14,108 nucleotides of DNA from Sulfurovum sp. (GCA_026983895.1 JALSTF010000115.1:1-14108), one strand, 5' to 3'; positions 1 to 6,741 are shown, counted from the stretch's first letter. The notes: generated by a model not told the origin, from the sequence alone. Made by a program: numbers and translations.

Positions 1-1
1 A

Positions 2-595
2 CGCAAGGTAAAGAATGAAGACTCTGTTGCGATGGTCCTCACCGCACACCATGTCAGGACCTATTACCGTTTTTTCGGTGCGCGGCACTCCATTTTGCAG
101 CTTGGGAACCTGGTCGATTTTGAAGTGGAAGGAGAGGATGGCAGATTTCTTCCGAGACTCCGTTCTCTTTCACATATCGGTTTTCCCTGGCTTTTTGACA
201 AGAACCGTTTACTGCTCTGGCACAACTTCATCCGCCTCTTTGAACCGCACCTCAAAGATGCGGAAGAGATAGAATCTTTCTACTATGACCTCCTTCTGCA
301 GGCAGCCAAAAAGTGGGACAGACAAAATCCCAAACGTATCGTTTGCGAAAGCTACATACAGATGCTTGCCTACGAAGGAAGGGTGCATGACGAAGAGAAC
401 TGCTATATTTGCGAAGCCCCTGTCACCGGCCAAATGTCTCTGATGCAGGCTTTCATCCCCGCACATCCGGAGTGCCTTTACAGTGCGTCCCTTCCCAAAG
501 AGAAGATCCTTACCTTTTTTCAGACACACAAAACACTGCACCTGGAGGACCATGAAGTGGAGTATCTTTTCGATATAGTGATGAAAGGCTTTTAA
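2..595 (+). CDS. recO: DNA recombination/repair protein RecO, 5' end outside the window
   Basis: RecO is a cytoplasmic protein that helps RecR load RecA onto SSB-coated single strands during recombinational repair. About 197 residues are visible. The frame is open to the window edge, so the true start lies upstream, and the ATG at position 32 is internal. The segment matches my memory of the divergent Campylobacterota RecO type: an early YRFFGARHS stretch (residues 22-30 of the visible part), then FLPRLRSLSHIGFPW and an all-helical C-terminal domain containing QNPKR. A CxxC pair (C134, C137) with a later HPEC (H155, C158) could bind zinc, as in the RecO zinc-finger region. It ends with TAA. 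The next gene starts 71 bases later with its own strong Shine-Dalgarno. Only the extreme N-terminus, part of the OB fold, is missing. Confidence rests on motif recall, not on a search. Confidence 0.82.
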   Translation, partial: RKVKNEDSVAMVLTAHHVRTYYRFFGARHSILQLGNLVDFEVEGEDGRFLPRLRSLSHIGFPWLFDKNRLLLWHNFIRLFEPHLKDAEEIESFYYDLLLQAAKKWDRQNPKRIVCESYIQMLAYEGRVHDEENCYICEAPVTGQMSLMQAFIPAHPECLYSASLPKEKILTFFQTHKTLHLEDHEVEYLFDIVMKGF

Positions 596-635
596 AAAAC
601 GCATTTTTAGGAAAGATAAGTTATGCTGTCGGCAG

Positions 636-660
636 TATAGGGGACTTCCTATAGGAGGAA
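636..660 (+). promoter_or_regulatory. Overlapping inverted repeats covering the Shine-Dalgarno of the small lipoprotein gene
   Basis: A strong Shine-Dalgarno, AGGAGGAA at 653-660, sits 6 bases before the ATG at 667. It is embedded in two mutually exclusive pairings. TATAGG (636-641) can pair with CCTATA (648-653), leaving the AGGAGG largely free. Alternatively CTTCC can pair with GGAGG across a TATA loop, sequestering the Shine-Dalgarno. TCCTATAGGA at 647-656 is also a perfect 10-base palindrome. The pairings are visible in the sequence. A regulatory role is inference, since short palindromes of this kind can arise by chance. Confidence 0.3.
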
Positions 661-666
661 AGAAAA

Positions 667-831
667 ATGAAAACAGTATTTTATATTTTGGTCACAGGCC
701 TGCTCTTCACAGGCTGCACGGAATTTGGTTTTGAACCTGCTGGCAGTCCTCCAAAGACATCTTACGAAAAAAATGTCAAAACAGTCAAAGACAACCTCGC
801 GCACCAGCAATCCATGGCCCTGAATGATTAA
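667..831 (+). CDS. Small predicted lipoprotein, 54 residues, unknown function
   Basis: This short gene encodes 54 residues and ends with TAA at 829-831. The start is supported by a near-perfect AGGAGGAA six bases upstream. The N-terminus has one Lys followed by a hydrophobic stretch and the lipobox-like FTGC, putting the lipidated Cys at residue 17. The mature peptide would be only about 38 residues, with a Gly/Pro-rich piece (PAGSPP) followed by a polar, Lys-rich, probably helical tail ending in MALND. The signal predicts export and lipid anchoring in the inner or outer membrane; Asp is not at +2, so outer-membrane sorting is plausible. I do not recognise a family. It lies 48 bases upstream of another lipoprotein gene in the same direction and may be co-transcribed with it. 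Codon use looks like that of the neighbours. Confidence 0.72.
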   Translation: MKTVFYILVTGLLFTGCTEFGFEPAGSPPKTSYEKNVKTVKDNLAHQQSMALND

Positions 832-879
832 TCCCTGTATACGGCCGTCTCTATCGTATTGTATTGCGGGAAAAAGCAG

Positions 880-1734
880 ATGAACAGGGTCCTTCTCTCT
901 CTGACGATCCCTCTGCTTGCGTTTATGGCTACGGGCTGCGTCACGCTCAACTGCCCTCTGCCCGCTCATCTCAAAGAACATATCATCCAGGAAAAGATTT
1001 CCTCTTCCTCCGACATACCGGACGTCAAACGAAACTCCTGGAACATGGGAGACCTCTGTGCCGACCGACTCTCTTTTTACGACCATGGACAGAAATGGGA
1101 ACTGACACTTGTGCGCAACACCAAACATCCTGCGGGACCTTTCTGGTACCTCCCGCATGACAATGAAGACTCTGCATTCGAAGCCGCTGTCTATGCTGCC
1201 CAAAAATACGGCGGAGGTTTTCTGGCCGTAGAAGCGGGCGGCAAGCGTTATGCTTCAGGCACAGACCCCAACCGGAACTTCAAGAACGGATCGGTCTATA
1301 CCCGAAATATCTTTGCCATCTTAGACACGTTCAAAGTACCTTCCATGCCCTACCTTGCCCTGCACAGCAACAAGAACGGCCATGAGAAGTACGGTGGAGA
1401 AGGTACCGTCTCCATGAAGATCTCTTCGGCACATACCCATTCCTGTCCCGCGGGTGCACTCGGTCAAGGCGGATTGAACGATGAGGACAACCTGGTCTAT
1501 CTCGCAGGCAGGAAGATAGACAGCAGAAAGATCGGAGCACTCAATACCCAGGGTGTCAATGTCAAATATGAAGTGGTCAATGGAAAAAGGAATGATTTTT
1601 CTATGTCCAACTACATTGCTCTGCACAGAAACCGTACAGGATATGTCAATATAGAAGCGGAGGACGGGGATGTCCGTACCCAGAAGAAGATGATAGACAA
1701 GGTCATGAAACTTGTCTATCAGGGTGTACTGTAA
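880..1734 (+). CDS. Lipoprotein with M14-like (carboxypeptidase/deacylase) zinc-site signature
   Basis: The protein has 284 residues. I chose the ATG at 880 because it puts a short signal (residues 1-19) ahead of a lipobox ending ATGC, with C20 as the lipidated residue; an upstream TTG at 859 would spoil the signal. No standard family jumped out. Its residue order, however, resembles the M14/AstE-AspA metallohydrolase fold: HDNE (93-96) fits the HxxE zinc pair, DPNR (129-132) fits the Asn-Arg substrate clamp, LALHSN (160-164) with H162 fits the third zinc ligand, and YVNIEAE (255-261) with E259 could carry the catalytic Glu. If so, it is a periplasm-facing, membrane-anchored peptidase or amide hydrolase, perhaps acting on peptidoglycan peptides. 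Seen: lipobox and motifs. Inferred: fold, metal and substrate. No strong Shine-Dalgarno precedes it (GGGA at a loose distance). The next gene is convergent, 7 bases away. Confidence 0.7.
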   Translation: MNRVLLSLTIPLLAFMATGCVTLNCPLPAHLKEHIIQEKISSSSDIPDVKRNSWNMGDLCADRLSFYDHGQKWELTLVRNTKHPAGPFWYLPHDNEDSAFEAAVYAAQKYGGGFLAVEAGGKRYASGTDPNRNFKNGSVYTRNIFAILDTFKVPSMPYLALHSNKNGHEKYGGEGTVSMKISSAHTHSCPAGALGQGGLNDEDNLVYLAGRKIDSRKIGALNTQGVNVKYEVVNGKRNDFSMSNYIALHRNRTGYVNIEAEDGDVRTQKKMIDKVMKLVYQGVL

Positions 1735-1741
1735 AAAGGGA

Positions 1742-2251
1742 TTAGAGTTTCTTCAAGAACTCTGTTTTCAGGAAGATCATCGTACCGTTCACGCGGCCCT
1801 GGATATGCGTCGGGTCACCCGGTGCCATCTTGATGTTCTTCACTGTCGTTCCCTGTTTCGCGGTAAATCCCGCTCCTTTAACCACAAGATCTTTAATGAT
1901 GGTCACGGCATCGCCTTCGACAAGGATATTCCCATTACTGTCGCGTGTAGGTTCCGTGTCATCCTCTTCGAGACCCTGTTCTGCCCATTCTCTGACGTCA
2001 TCTTCAAGATACATCATATCGAGTTGATCCTGTGCACCCAGTTTGCTCAAGAGTCTGAATACCACCACCTGTACCGCAGGCTCGGTACTCCACATACTGT
2101 CATGCAGGCAGTTCCAGTGCTTTTCATTTGAAGAGGGATCTTCGATGGATGCTGCACAGGTACTGCAGATCGTAATGGTCTCGTCTTTGGGCGATACGGT
2201 ATATTCTGTCAACCCTTCTTTGCTGCCGCAGAGGTCACATTGTTCATTCAT
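1742..2251 (-). CDS. phnA: PhnA/YjdM family zinc-ribbon protein
   Basis: The 169-residue protein has two parts. The N-terminus is a zinc ribbon with CDLC (C5, C8) and CSTC (C29, C32). The C-terminal PhnA domain (about 103-169) contains the family hallmarks DSNGN, GDAVTIIKDL, VKGAGFTAKQGT and TEFLKK. A middle segment with HWNCLHDSMWS and AVQVVVFRLL (about 45-95) is typical of the long form of the family rather than of the roughly 110-residue E. coli YjdM. The old name alkylphosphonate uptake protein is misleading: no phosphonate genes are near, and the family's biochemical role is not settled. It is probably cytoplasmic, with no signal or membrane segment. The start ATG is backed by AAGGA seven bases upstream on the coding strand. 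It is monocistronic, convergent with the M14-like gene, and tandem to but separate from the porin operon. Confidence 0.9.
   Translation of the reverse strand: MNEQCDLCGSKEGLTEYTVSPKDETITICSTCAASIEDPSSNEKHWNCLHDSMWSTEPAVQVVVFRLLSKLGAQDQLDMMYLEDDVREWAEQGLEEDDTEPTRDSNGNILVEGDAVTIIKDLVVKGAGFTAKQGTTVKNIKMAPGDPTHIQGRVNGTMIFLKTEFLKKL
1744..1763. terminator. Probable bidirectional terminator between convergent genes
   Basis: AGAGTT (1744-1749) pairs perfectly with AACTCT (1758-1763) across an 8-base loop. On the + strand the stem is followed by GTTTTC. On the - strand it is followed, after a few bases, by CCCTTTTT. It lies in the last codons of phnA, just past the stop of the lipoprotein gene, which is where a shared terminator for convergent genes is expected. 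The stem is short and AT-rich, so strength is uncertain. Confidence 0.4.
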
Positions 2252-2279
2252 AGTCTGTCCTTTGATAATGATTTGGCGT

Positions 2280-2285
2280 ATTTTA
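2280..2285 (-). promoter_or_regulatory. Possible -10 box for phnA
   Basis: On the - strand TAAAAT lies 28 bases before the phnA ATG, in an AT-rich stretch containing a run of A. No convincing -35 at 16-18 bases is seen, which is common in Campylobacterota. It is a candidate by position and composition only. Confidence 0.28.
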
Positions 2286-2305
2286 CTCTTCTTTTTTTAA
2301 AAGGC

Positions 2306-2328
2306 GGTACCAATATCCTAAGGGCACC
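2306..2328 (-). terminator. Weak candidate terminator of the glutaminase-porin operon
   Basis: Read on the - strand, GGTGCC and GGTACC can form a six-base-pair stem with one G-U pair around an 11-base loop. It is followed by GCCTTTT, a short T run. It lies about 55 bases past the porin stop and before the phnA promoter candidate, which is a sensible place. The T run is short and the loop long, so the call is weak. The rest of the 132-base gap (2252-2383) shows nothing else clear. Confidence 0.25.
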
Positions 2329-2383
2329 TCTAATAACCCATCTTTCCCTGCCTCCTTTACCGTCGTACTATAGAAACTTCATT

Positions 2384-3823
2384 TTAGAACTTGTATCCGC
2401 CGATAAGCCTGAGTGCATCAATATCCGGCTGCTGGTCAAGATCGACATATTCATAGGTGCCTGTGAAGTAAAATCCGGAAGGGCTGTTGTAGCTTACCCT
2501 GAGACCATAATTTTTCTGGTAATCCTGCCCTGCACCGTTCAATGAAGATTTCGAATACTCCGGGTCAAGGTCAAAGTAGGTATACCTTGCACCGATCCAA
2601 AGCCCATCGATACCCTGTTTACCGAAGTCGTACCCCAGTTGCGCTTTGTAACTGTTGGCATTTCTCAGACTGCCTGCTTCAAAGAAGTGAAAGATCATAC
2701 CGTTGGCAAAATAGGGATAGGCACCCCAGGCACCAAGTGTATCTCCGGTCCCGTCACCGTCGGTGTAGAATGAAGCGCCCAAAGCGATATCGAAGCCGCT
2801 GTCATGCTTGGCATTGACCCGTGCCGAGTAAATACTGTAGTCGATCGCCCTGCCTCCGAGTACATTGGCATAATAGTCTTTCAGACCGCCTACCCCCTGA
2901 AAGTCAATGATCTGCGCACCCAGGTCATAGGTGAAACTGTCGCTTTTGCCATTGAAGTCATACTGTGCAAAGAAGGTGTTATAGTAGTCCTGCATATAGT
3001 AATCCCACACCTGCACATTATGTACCCCGTCAGAGTATTGCAAGACACCGGTCCAGACACCTTCATCACCCGCGATCTCCTTATAGGTACCATCAACGAA
3101 ACTTGCATCGGACATGGTGTGCCACTCCGTACCGTTGGCGCCACTGTCCCAAACACCGGCCATCTTGTAAATGTATCCGCCGGCGAACATCATGTTCTTG
3201 AAACTCTTGTTCATGTAGTAGGCACCCTGAAAGGAGTCGGCCTGCATATACCAGTCGTCGGCATCGACCATCGGCGTAACGATCTCTTTCGCTCCGGCAA
3301 GGAAGGTATGTGCTTTATCCGGTGTCACATAGGAGATATAGGCCTCCTGCAGGATCATGAACGGCTTTCTCTCCACCGCATCGAAAACAAAGGTCCTCTG
3401 TTCATAAAGTGCGTCATTGATACCGAAGTCGGTCGCGCCCGCTACCGTGATCTTTCCGCTGAAACCGTTGTAATTCGGAGAAGCAAGGGAGAGCTTTGGA
3501 ACAAGATAGACACCGTGGGAATCCGCATGGCCTTTGTTGACATCAGGGTTGACCGGTACGATCTTTCCGCTTGACGGGTCGATATGCGAAGGGGGATTGC
3601 TGTAGTCGTAGTTCACATACCCCGCACGTATATCTCCGGTGATCTTCCAGCCGTCGCCAATGACGATTCCCTCTTTTTTGTTGTCCTCCTGCGTTACCGT
3701 TTCATAGGCATGGTCATCATCTGTCACTTCATTGGCAACGATCTTTTCGGAAGCCAAGAGTGAGGAGGAACAGGATGCGGCGAACAGAAGTGCTGCTGCC
3801 GCTTTTGAATAAGACAATCTCAT
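2384..3823 (-). CDS. OprD-like outer-membrane porin
   Basis: The protein has 479 residues from the chosen ATG at 3823, which has AAGGAG just upstream; an in-frame start 45 bases further up would put charged residues before the signal peptide. Residues 1-24 form a Sec signal with likely cleavage after SLLA. The mature protein alternates polar and aromatic residues as in a beta barrel and ends in GGYKF, the terminal Phe expected for BAM recognition. Segments such as WKITGDIRAGY, QEAYISY, AGAKEIVTPM and DADDWYMQ resemble Campylobacterota OprD-family porins, which pass amino acids, peptides or other small solutes. It begins 10 bases after the glutaminase stop, so the two are almost surely co-transcribed, and its Shine-Dalgarno overlaps the glutaminase stop region. 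The substrate is not readable from sequence; glutamine or glutamate is suggested only by the neighbour. A Cys in the signal (ASC) could mimic a lipobox, but the barrel ending argues against a lipoprotein. Confidence 0.83.
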   Translation of the reverse strand: MRLSYSKAAAALLFAASCSSSLLASEKIVANEVTDDDHAYETVTQEDNKKEGIVIGDGWKITGDIRAGYVNYDYSNPPSHIDPSSGKIVPVNPDVNKGHADSHGVYLVPKLSLASPNYNGFSGKITVAGATDFGINDALYEQRTFVFDAVERKPFMILQEAYISYVTPDKAHTFLAGAKEIVTPMVDADDWYMQADSFQGAYYMNKSFKNMMFAGGYIYKMAGVWDSGANGTEWHTMSDASFVDGTYKEIAGDEGVWTGVLQYSDGVHNVQVWDYYMQDYYNTFFAQYDFNGKSDSFTYDLGAQIIDFQGVGGLKDYYANVLGGRAIDYSIYSARVNAKHDSGFDIALGASFYTDGDGTGDTLGAWGAYPYFANGMIFHFFEAGSLRNANSYKAQLGYDFGKQGIDGLWIGARYTYFDLDPEYSKSSLNGAGQDYQKNYGLRVSYNSPSGFYFTGTYEYVDLDQQPDIDALRLIGGYKF

Positions 3824-3833
3824 TCCCCGCTCC

Positions 3834-4904
3834 TTACTGTGCCAACGGGTTGATACCCAATTTGTCAATAATGTAAGCTGCTGCTTTCTGGCCTCTTACA
3901 GAATTGCCGTATGGATCAAGCGGCGGAGAGACAACACCAATACCCATTTTCCCTGGGACAACCGCAAGGATCCCTCCTCCTACACCGGATTTGGCAGGTG
4001 CGCCGGCAAGATAGAGCCAGTCTCCGGCATTGTCATAAAGACCGGCTGTTGCCATGATCGCAAGCAGTTTGGGGACAAGAGGTTTGTCAAGGACTTTTTT
4101 CCCTGTCTCAGGGTTGACACCATGGTTGGCCAGTGTTGCCGCCATCACGCCCAGGTCATGGGAAGAGATATTGACTGAACACTGTTTGGTATAGACGGTG
4201 GTCGCTTCAAGCGGGTCAGACCCCATTCTTCCGTAAGCATCAAGCAGTTTGGAGATCGCCTGGTTCCGTTTGTTGTCATTGACCTCGGAATCATAGACTG
4301 CTTTATTGAAGTTCAGTTTCTTTCCTGCAAAATCATCCATATTCTGCTTGATCTTTGCCCATCTTTCTTTAGAATCTTTCGCCTTTACCCATGAAGTGGA
4401 CTGTATCGCACCCGCATTGACGAACGGATTGGATGCGCTTCCTTTGTGCAGTTCAATAGCCATAATGGAGTTGAAAGGAAGCCCTGTCGCATTCACACCG
4501 ATCTTTTCCTGCATAAACTTGGCACCTTTCTCCTGCATCACTTTGGCCGCTGTAAAAACCTTGGAAATGGACTGAATGGAAACCTCTGCTTTCGTATCTC
4601 CTATCTCATACACTTTCCCATTTGGTGTTACCAGTGTGATCCCAAAGATCTTGGAATCCACCTCGGCGAGGGCCTTGATGTAGTCAGCATTCTTCCCTCC
4701 CTGATCGTTCTTGAACTTCTCATACGCCTCTTTCAGTACTGCATTGATACGCGCTTCCGTCAAGGAGGTCTGCTTCACCTCCGTCTTTACTGCCGGTACC
4801 GGCCCTTTGGCTTCGACCGGGCCTGTCCCCAGCATGATCAGAGATGCACAGGCGATCGAGAGTCCCATTATCCCTTTTCTCAGCAATTTCACATTTAATT
4901 TCAT
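3834..4904 (-). CDS. glsA: Periplasmic (signal-peptide-bearing) glutaminase
   Basis: It hydrolyses L-glutamine to L-glutamate and ammonia, as a member of the serine-dependent, beta-lactamase-like glutaminase family. Family hallmarks are clear: SISK (S112, K115) as the Ser-x-x-Lys catalytic pair, SNPFVNAGAI (158-167), the YTKQCSV region with Y238, the MATAGLYDNAGDW segment (284-296), and KSGVGGGI (305-312). The 356-residue length exceeds the usual roughly 305-310 because of an N-terminal extension: Lys-rich residues 1-10, a hydrophobic core to about 28, and likely cleavage after VEA at 32. This predicts export to the periplasm. The start has AGAGGAG just upstream and lies close behind a strong -10 box. 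The porin follows 10 bases downstream. The pairing suggests periplasmic deamidation of imported glutamine, feeding glutamate uptake. GdhA, encoded about 4 kb away, could use the product, though it is not in this operon. Confidence 0.93.
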   Translation of the reverse strand: MKLNVKLLRKGIMGLSIACASLIMLGTGPVEAKGPVPAVKTEVKQTSLTEARINAVLKEAYEKFKNDQGGKNADYIKALAEVDSKIFGITLVTPNGKVYEIGDTKAEVSIQSISKVFTAAKVMQEKGAKFMQEKIGVNATGLPFNSIMAIELHKGSASNPFVNAGAIQSTSWVKAKDSKERWAKIKQNMDDFAGKKLNFNKAVYDSEVNDNKRNQAISKLLDAYGRMGSDPLEATTVYTKQCSVNISSHDLGVMAATLANHGVNPETGKKVLDKPLVPKLLAIMATAGLYDNAGDWLYLAGAPAKSGVGGGILAVVPGKMGIGVVSPPLDPYGNSVRGQKAAAYIIDKLGINPLAQ

Positions 4905-4924
4905 CTTTCGCTCCTCTTTGAAAT

Positions 4925-4952
4925 ATTATAGTAGCATAAAATACTAATACAA
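4925..4952 (-). promoter_or_regulatory. Sigma70-type promoter of the glutaminase-porin operon
   Basis: On the - strand a perfect TATAAT (4925-4930) lies 20 bases upstream of the glutaminase ATG. TTGTAT (4947-4952) lies at a 16-base spacing as a weak -35. The predicted leader is about 10-15 bases and contains the Shine-Dalgarno. The promoter abuts the 3' end of the upstream thioredoxin gene, so the operon has its own start despite lying in line behind the MoxR operon. Confidence 0.6.
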
Positions 4953-4957
4953 TCGGT

Positions 4958-5452
4958 TTATTCTACCAATGCCATACGTGCCATCAATCCGGCTGTTGTC
5001 GTATAGCCGACTTCAGTGAACTTCAACTCGCCGCTGCTGTCATAGATGAACGTGGTGGGAAAGGCTTCGACATGGAATTTCTTCGCCCATACCCCTTTCC
5101 TGTCGTTGAGTACCCGGAATGTCAGTCCCCTCTCACTGAGGTAGTCGCTTATCTTTTCGTCACTTCCTGAATTGACCGCTATGGTCAGGACGTTATACTT
5201 CTTTGAAATACGTTCTATGTTCGCCGCCTCCAGCTTGCAGGTGGGACACCAGGTAGCCCAGAAGTGTATCACGGCCGGCTTGCCTTCAGAAAGCGTATAT
5301 CGGCTTCCGTCAGACAGTGTTACATCCATTTTGGGAAGCTGTGTGGAACTGAGTTCCGGTTTCCTCAGATAACTTACAATATTAGATAATATGAATATCA
5401 GCACGACACCGATCAGGATCTCTTTGAGCCATTTTTTGATTGATTCAATCAA
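4958..5452 (-). CDS. Membrane-anchored TlpA/ScsD-like thioredoxin-fold protein
   Basis: The protein has 164 residues from a TTG at 5452. I prefer this start because GGAG lies six bases upstream and it gives an 8-base overlap with the previous stop. An ATG at 5476 has no Shine-Dalgarno and would add hydrophilic residues. One membrane segment (about 11-28) follows a short Lys-containing N-terminus, leaving the thioredoxin domain in the periplasm. The redox motif is WCPTC (C69, C72) and the cis-Pro is in AFPTT (P132). The order TLSEGKPAVIHFWATW, then a beta-alpha-beta domain and FIYDSSGEL, matches TlpA/ResA/ScsD-type reductases or oxidoreductases. Known relatives reduce cytochrome c apoproteins or isomerise disulfides; which applies here is not evident, as no cytochrome maturation gene is near. 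It is third in an operon with MoxR and a small RHH-like protein. Confidence 0.87.
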   Translation of the reverse strand: MIESIKKWLKEILIGVVLIFILSNIVSYLRKPELSSTQLPKMDVTLSDGSRYTLSEGKPAVIHFWATWCPTCKLEAANIERISKKYNVLTIAVNSGSDEKISDYLSERGLTFRVLNDRKGVWAKKFHVEAFPTTFIYDSSGELKFTEVGYTTTAGLMARMALVE

Positions 5453-5663
5453 TATCCACTCCGTCCCAGAATTCATTAAAATCAAGGTTGGTCATGGCAT
5501 TTTCGTCTTCCCTGTTCTTTTCCATGAGCTTTTGCTGCTGTGCTTCAAAATACGCTTCGAGGGCTTCTTCAAGTATGGTATTGACATCTTTTTTCAGTAT
5601 TTCGGAAAAGGTGAGGAGTGCCTCGACAGTACTCTCTTTTAACGATATCTCCAAAGTGTTCAT
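5445..5663 (-). CDS. Small ribbon-helix-helix-like protein with acidic C-terminal tail
   Basis: This is a 72-residue protein whose ATG overlaps the MoxR stop as ATGA, implying translational coupling. The N-terminus reads as a short strand (TLEISLKES) followed by two helices separated near KKDV (about residues 11-25 and 28-48), the layout of a ribbon-helix-helix DNA-binding protein such as an antitoxin or CopG-type regulator. After a charged linker the tail LDFNEFWDGVDID is acidic and aromatic, like the toxin-neutralising tails of some antitoxins. No partner toxin is adjacent: the next gene is a thioredoxin. It could be an orphan antitoxin-like regulator of this locus or a non-DNA-binding partner of MoxR. 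The fold is inferred from the residue pattern only. Confidence 0.68.
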   Translation of the reverse strand: MNTLEISLKESTVEALLTFSEILKKDVNTILEEALEAYFEAQQQKLMEKNREDENAMTNLDFNEFWDGVDID

Positions 5664-6694
5664 GAATGTTTCACTTCACTTGGCTTTGGTTCACGTTTGT
5701 TGACTTCACTCGGGCGGATGAATCTTTCGGGAGCAGGAGCGGGAACCTGCTGGATGATGATATCTATGATCTCATCATTATGGATACCGCTGAATTTCGT
5801 ATGTTCGCTTTTGAGAAGACGATGCCGGAAAACATCATGAATGACAGCCTGTATATCCTTAGTCGTTACCTCCTGTCTTCCGCGCATCCATGCATGGACC
5901 TGTGCACACTTTGTCAAAGCAAGCGAACCCCTCGGGCTTACCCCTACTTCGATCATGACACCCAGCTGTTTGCTGTAACGCATGGGGTAGCGTGTGGCAA
6001 ACACGAGCTCGACAATATACTTGCCCATCTCTTCGCTTATTTTTACTTTCGTGACCTCATCACGTGCGGCAAACACCATATCTTGCGGTATTCTTTCCCA
6101 CTCTTTTTTGTTTTTTTTCTCATTCAAAAGTATCTTCTGGATCATTTTATATTCAGATTCCATATTGACATAATCGATTTTAACATGCATAAGAAAACGG
6201 TCTTTCTGGGCTTCAGGCAGCGGATAGGTCCCCTTCTGTTCCAGAGGGTTCTGTGTTGCCAGCACGACAAAAAGCCTGGGAAGCTTGTGTGTTACGCCTG
6301 CAACAGTCACCTGTTTTTCTTCCATCGCTTCAAGCATGGCGGACTGCACCTTTGCCGGCGCCCTGTTGATCTCATCCGCCAGTATAATATTTCCAAATAT
6401 GGGACCGGGATGGAACTTGAATGCCTTCTTTCCGTTCTCTTCATAGAGTATCTCTTCCCCCAGTACATCGGAGGGTTCCAGGTCGGGAGTAAACTGGATA
6501 CGTGAAAATTTTGCATCGATGGCTTCTGCCATGGCATGCACCGCTTTCGTTTTTGCCAGCCCCGGCAAACCTTCTACCAGGATATTCCCGTCAGCCAGCA
6601 TCGCCATGATAAAACGTTCTATCACACGCTCCTGCCCTATGATCTCCTCATTCATACGTTCAAAAACCGTTTTGATAGCTTCTCTTGGTGTCAT
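5660..6694 (-). CDS. MoxR-family AAA+ ATPase
   Basis: This is a 344-residue cytoplasmic AAA+ ATPase of the MoxR branch. These enzymes act as chaperones that remodel or insert cofactors into partner proteins, often with VWA-domain proteins. Motifs in order: Walker A GLPGLAKT (42-49), Walker B ILADEIN with D107 and E108, sensor 1 ATQNP (N149), the MoxR hallmark GTYPLPEAQKDRF with R166, and sensor 2 GVSPRGSLAL (R255). The C-terminus adds a Pro-rich tail (PAPAPERF). I start it at the ATG at 6694, which has AGAAGG seven bases upstream; ATGs at 6724 and 6751 have no Shine-Dalgarno and precede the usual family start. It is first gene of an operon with an RHH-like protein and a TlpA-like thioredoxin, and is divergent from a repeat surface protein. 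The DUF58 and VWA genes that usually follow moxR are absent here. Confidence 0.93.
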   Translation of the reverse strand: MTPREAIKTVFERMNEEIIGQERVIERFIMAMLADGNILVEGLPGLAKTKAVHAMAEAIDAKFSRIQFTPDLEPSDVLGEEILYEENGKKAFKFHPGPIFGNIILADEINRAPAKVQSAMLEAMEEKQVTVAGVTHKLPRLFVVLATQNPLEQKGTYPLPEAQKDRFLMHVKIDYVNMESEYKMIQKILLNEKKNKKEWERIPQDMVFAARDEVTKVKISEEMGKYIVELVFATRYPMRYSKQLGVMIEVGVSPRGSLALTKCAQVHAWMRGRQEVTTKDIQAVIHDVFRHRLLKSEHTKFSGIHNDEIIDIIIQQVPAPAPERFIRPSEVNKREPKPSEVKHS

Positions 6695-6726
6695 TTCAAT
6701 ACCTTCTCTCAATTTAAATCCCATTC

Positions 6727-6741
6727 TATCAACTTTTGATA
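6727..6741. repeat. Perfect 6+3+6 palindrome in the divergent control region
   Basis: TATCAA-CTT-TTGATA is a perfect inverted repeat between the MoxR and repeat-protein genes, 33 bases upstream of the MoxR start and 25 bases upstream of the rightward -10 box. Its size and place fit a dimeric operator. The RHH-like protein two genes away is a possible ligand, but this is inference. The remainder of the 106-base gap shows only promoter-like AT-rich sequence. Confidence 0.35.

Noticed and set aside
1742..2251. phnA as an unusual fusion because it is longer than E. coli YjdM
   Set aside because: The extra middle block with HWNCLHDSMWS is, to my knowledge, typical of the long PhnA form in many bacteria.
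2321..2340. AGGGCACCTCTAATAACCC segment as a possible insertion-sequence end
   Set aside because: No matching inverted copy, target duplication or transposase is visible in the window.
2804..3574. 256-codon + strand frame opposite the porin
   Set aside because: It is antisense to a convincing porin with a signal peptide and terminal Phe, and shows no domain pattern.
5445..5663. A complete toxin-antitoxin pair
   Set aside because: No toxin-like gene is adjacent; the neighbours are MoxR and a thioredoxin-fold protein.
5666..6505. 279-codon + strand frame opposite MoxR
   Set aside because: It mirrors the complete set of MoxR motifs on the - strand and has a Phe/His/Cys-rich shadow composition.
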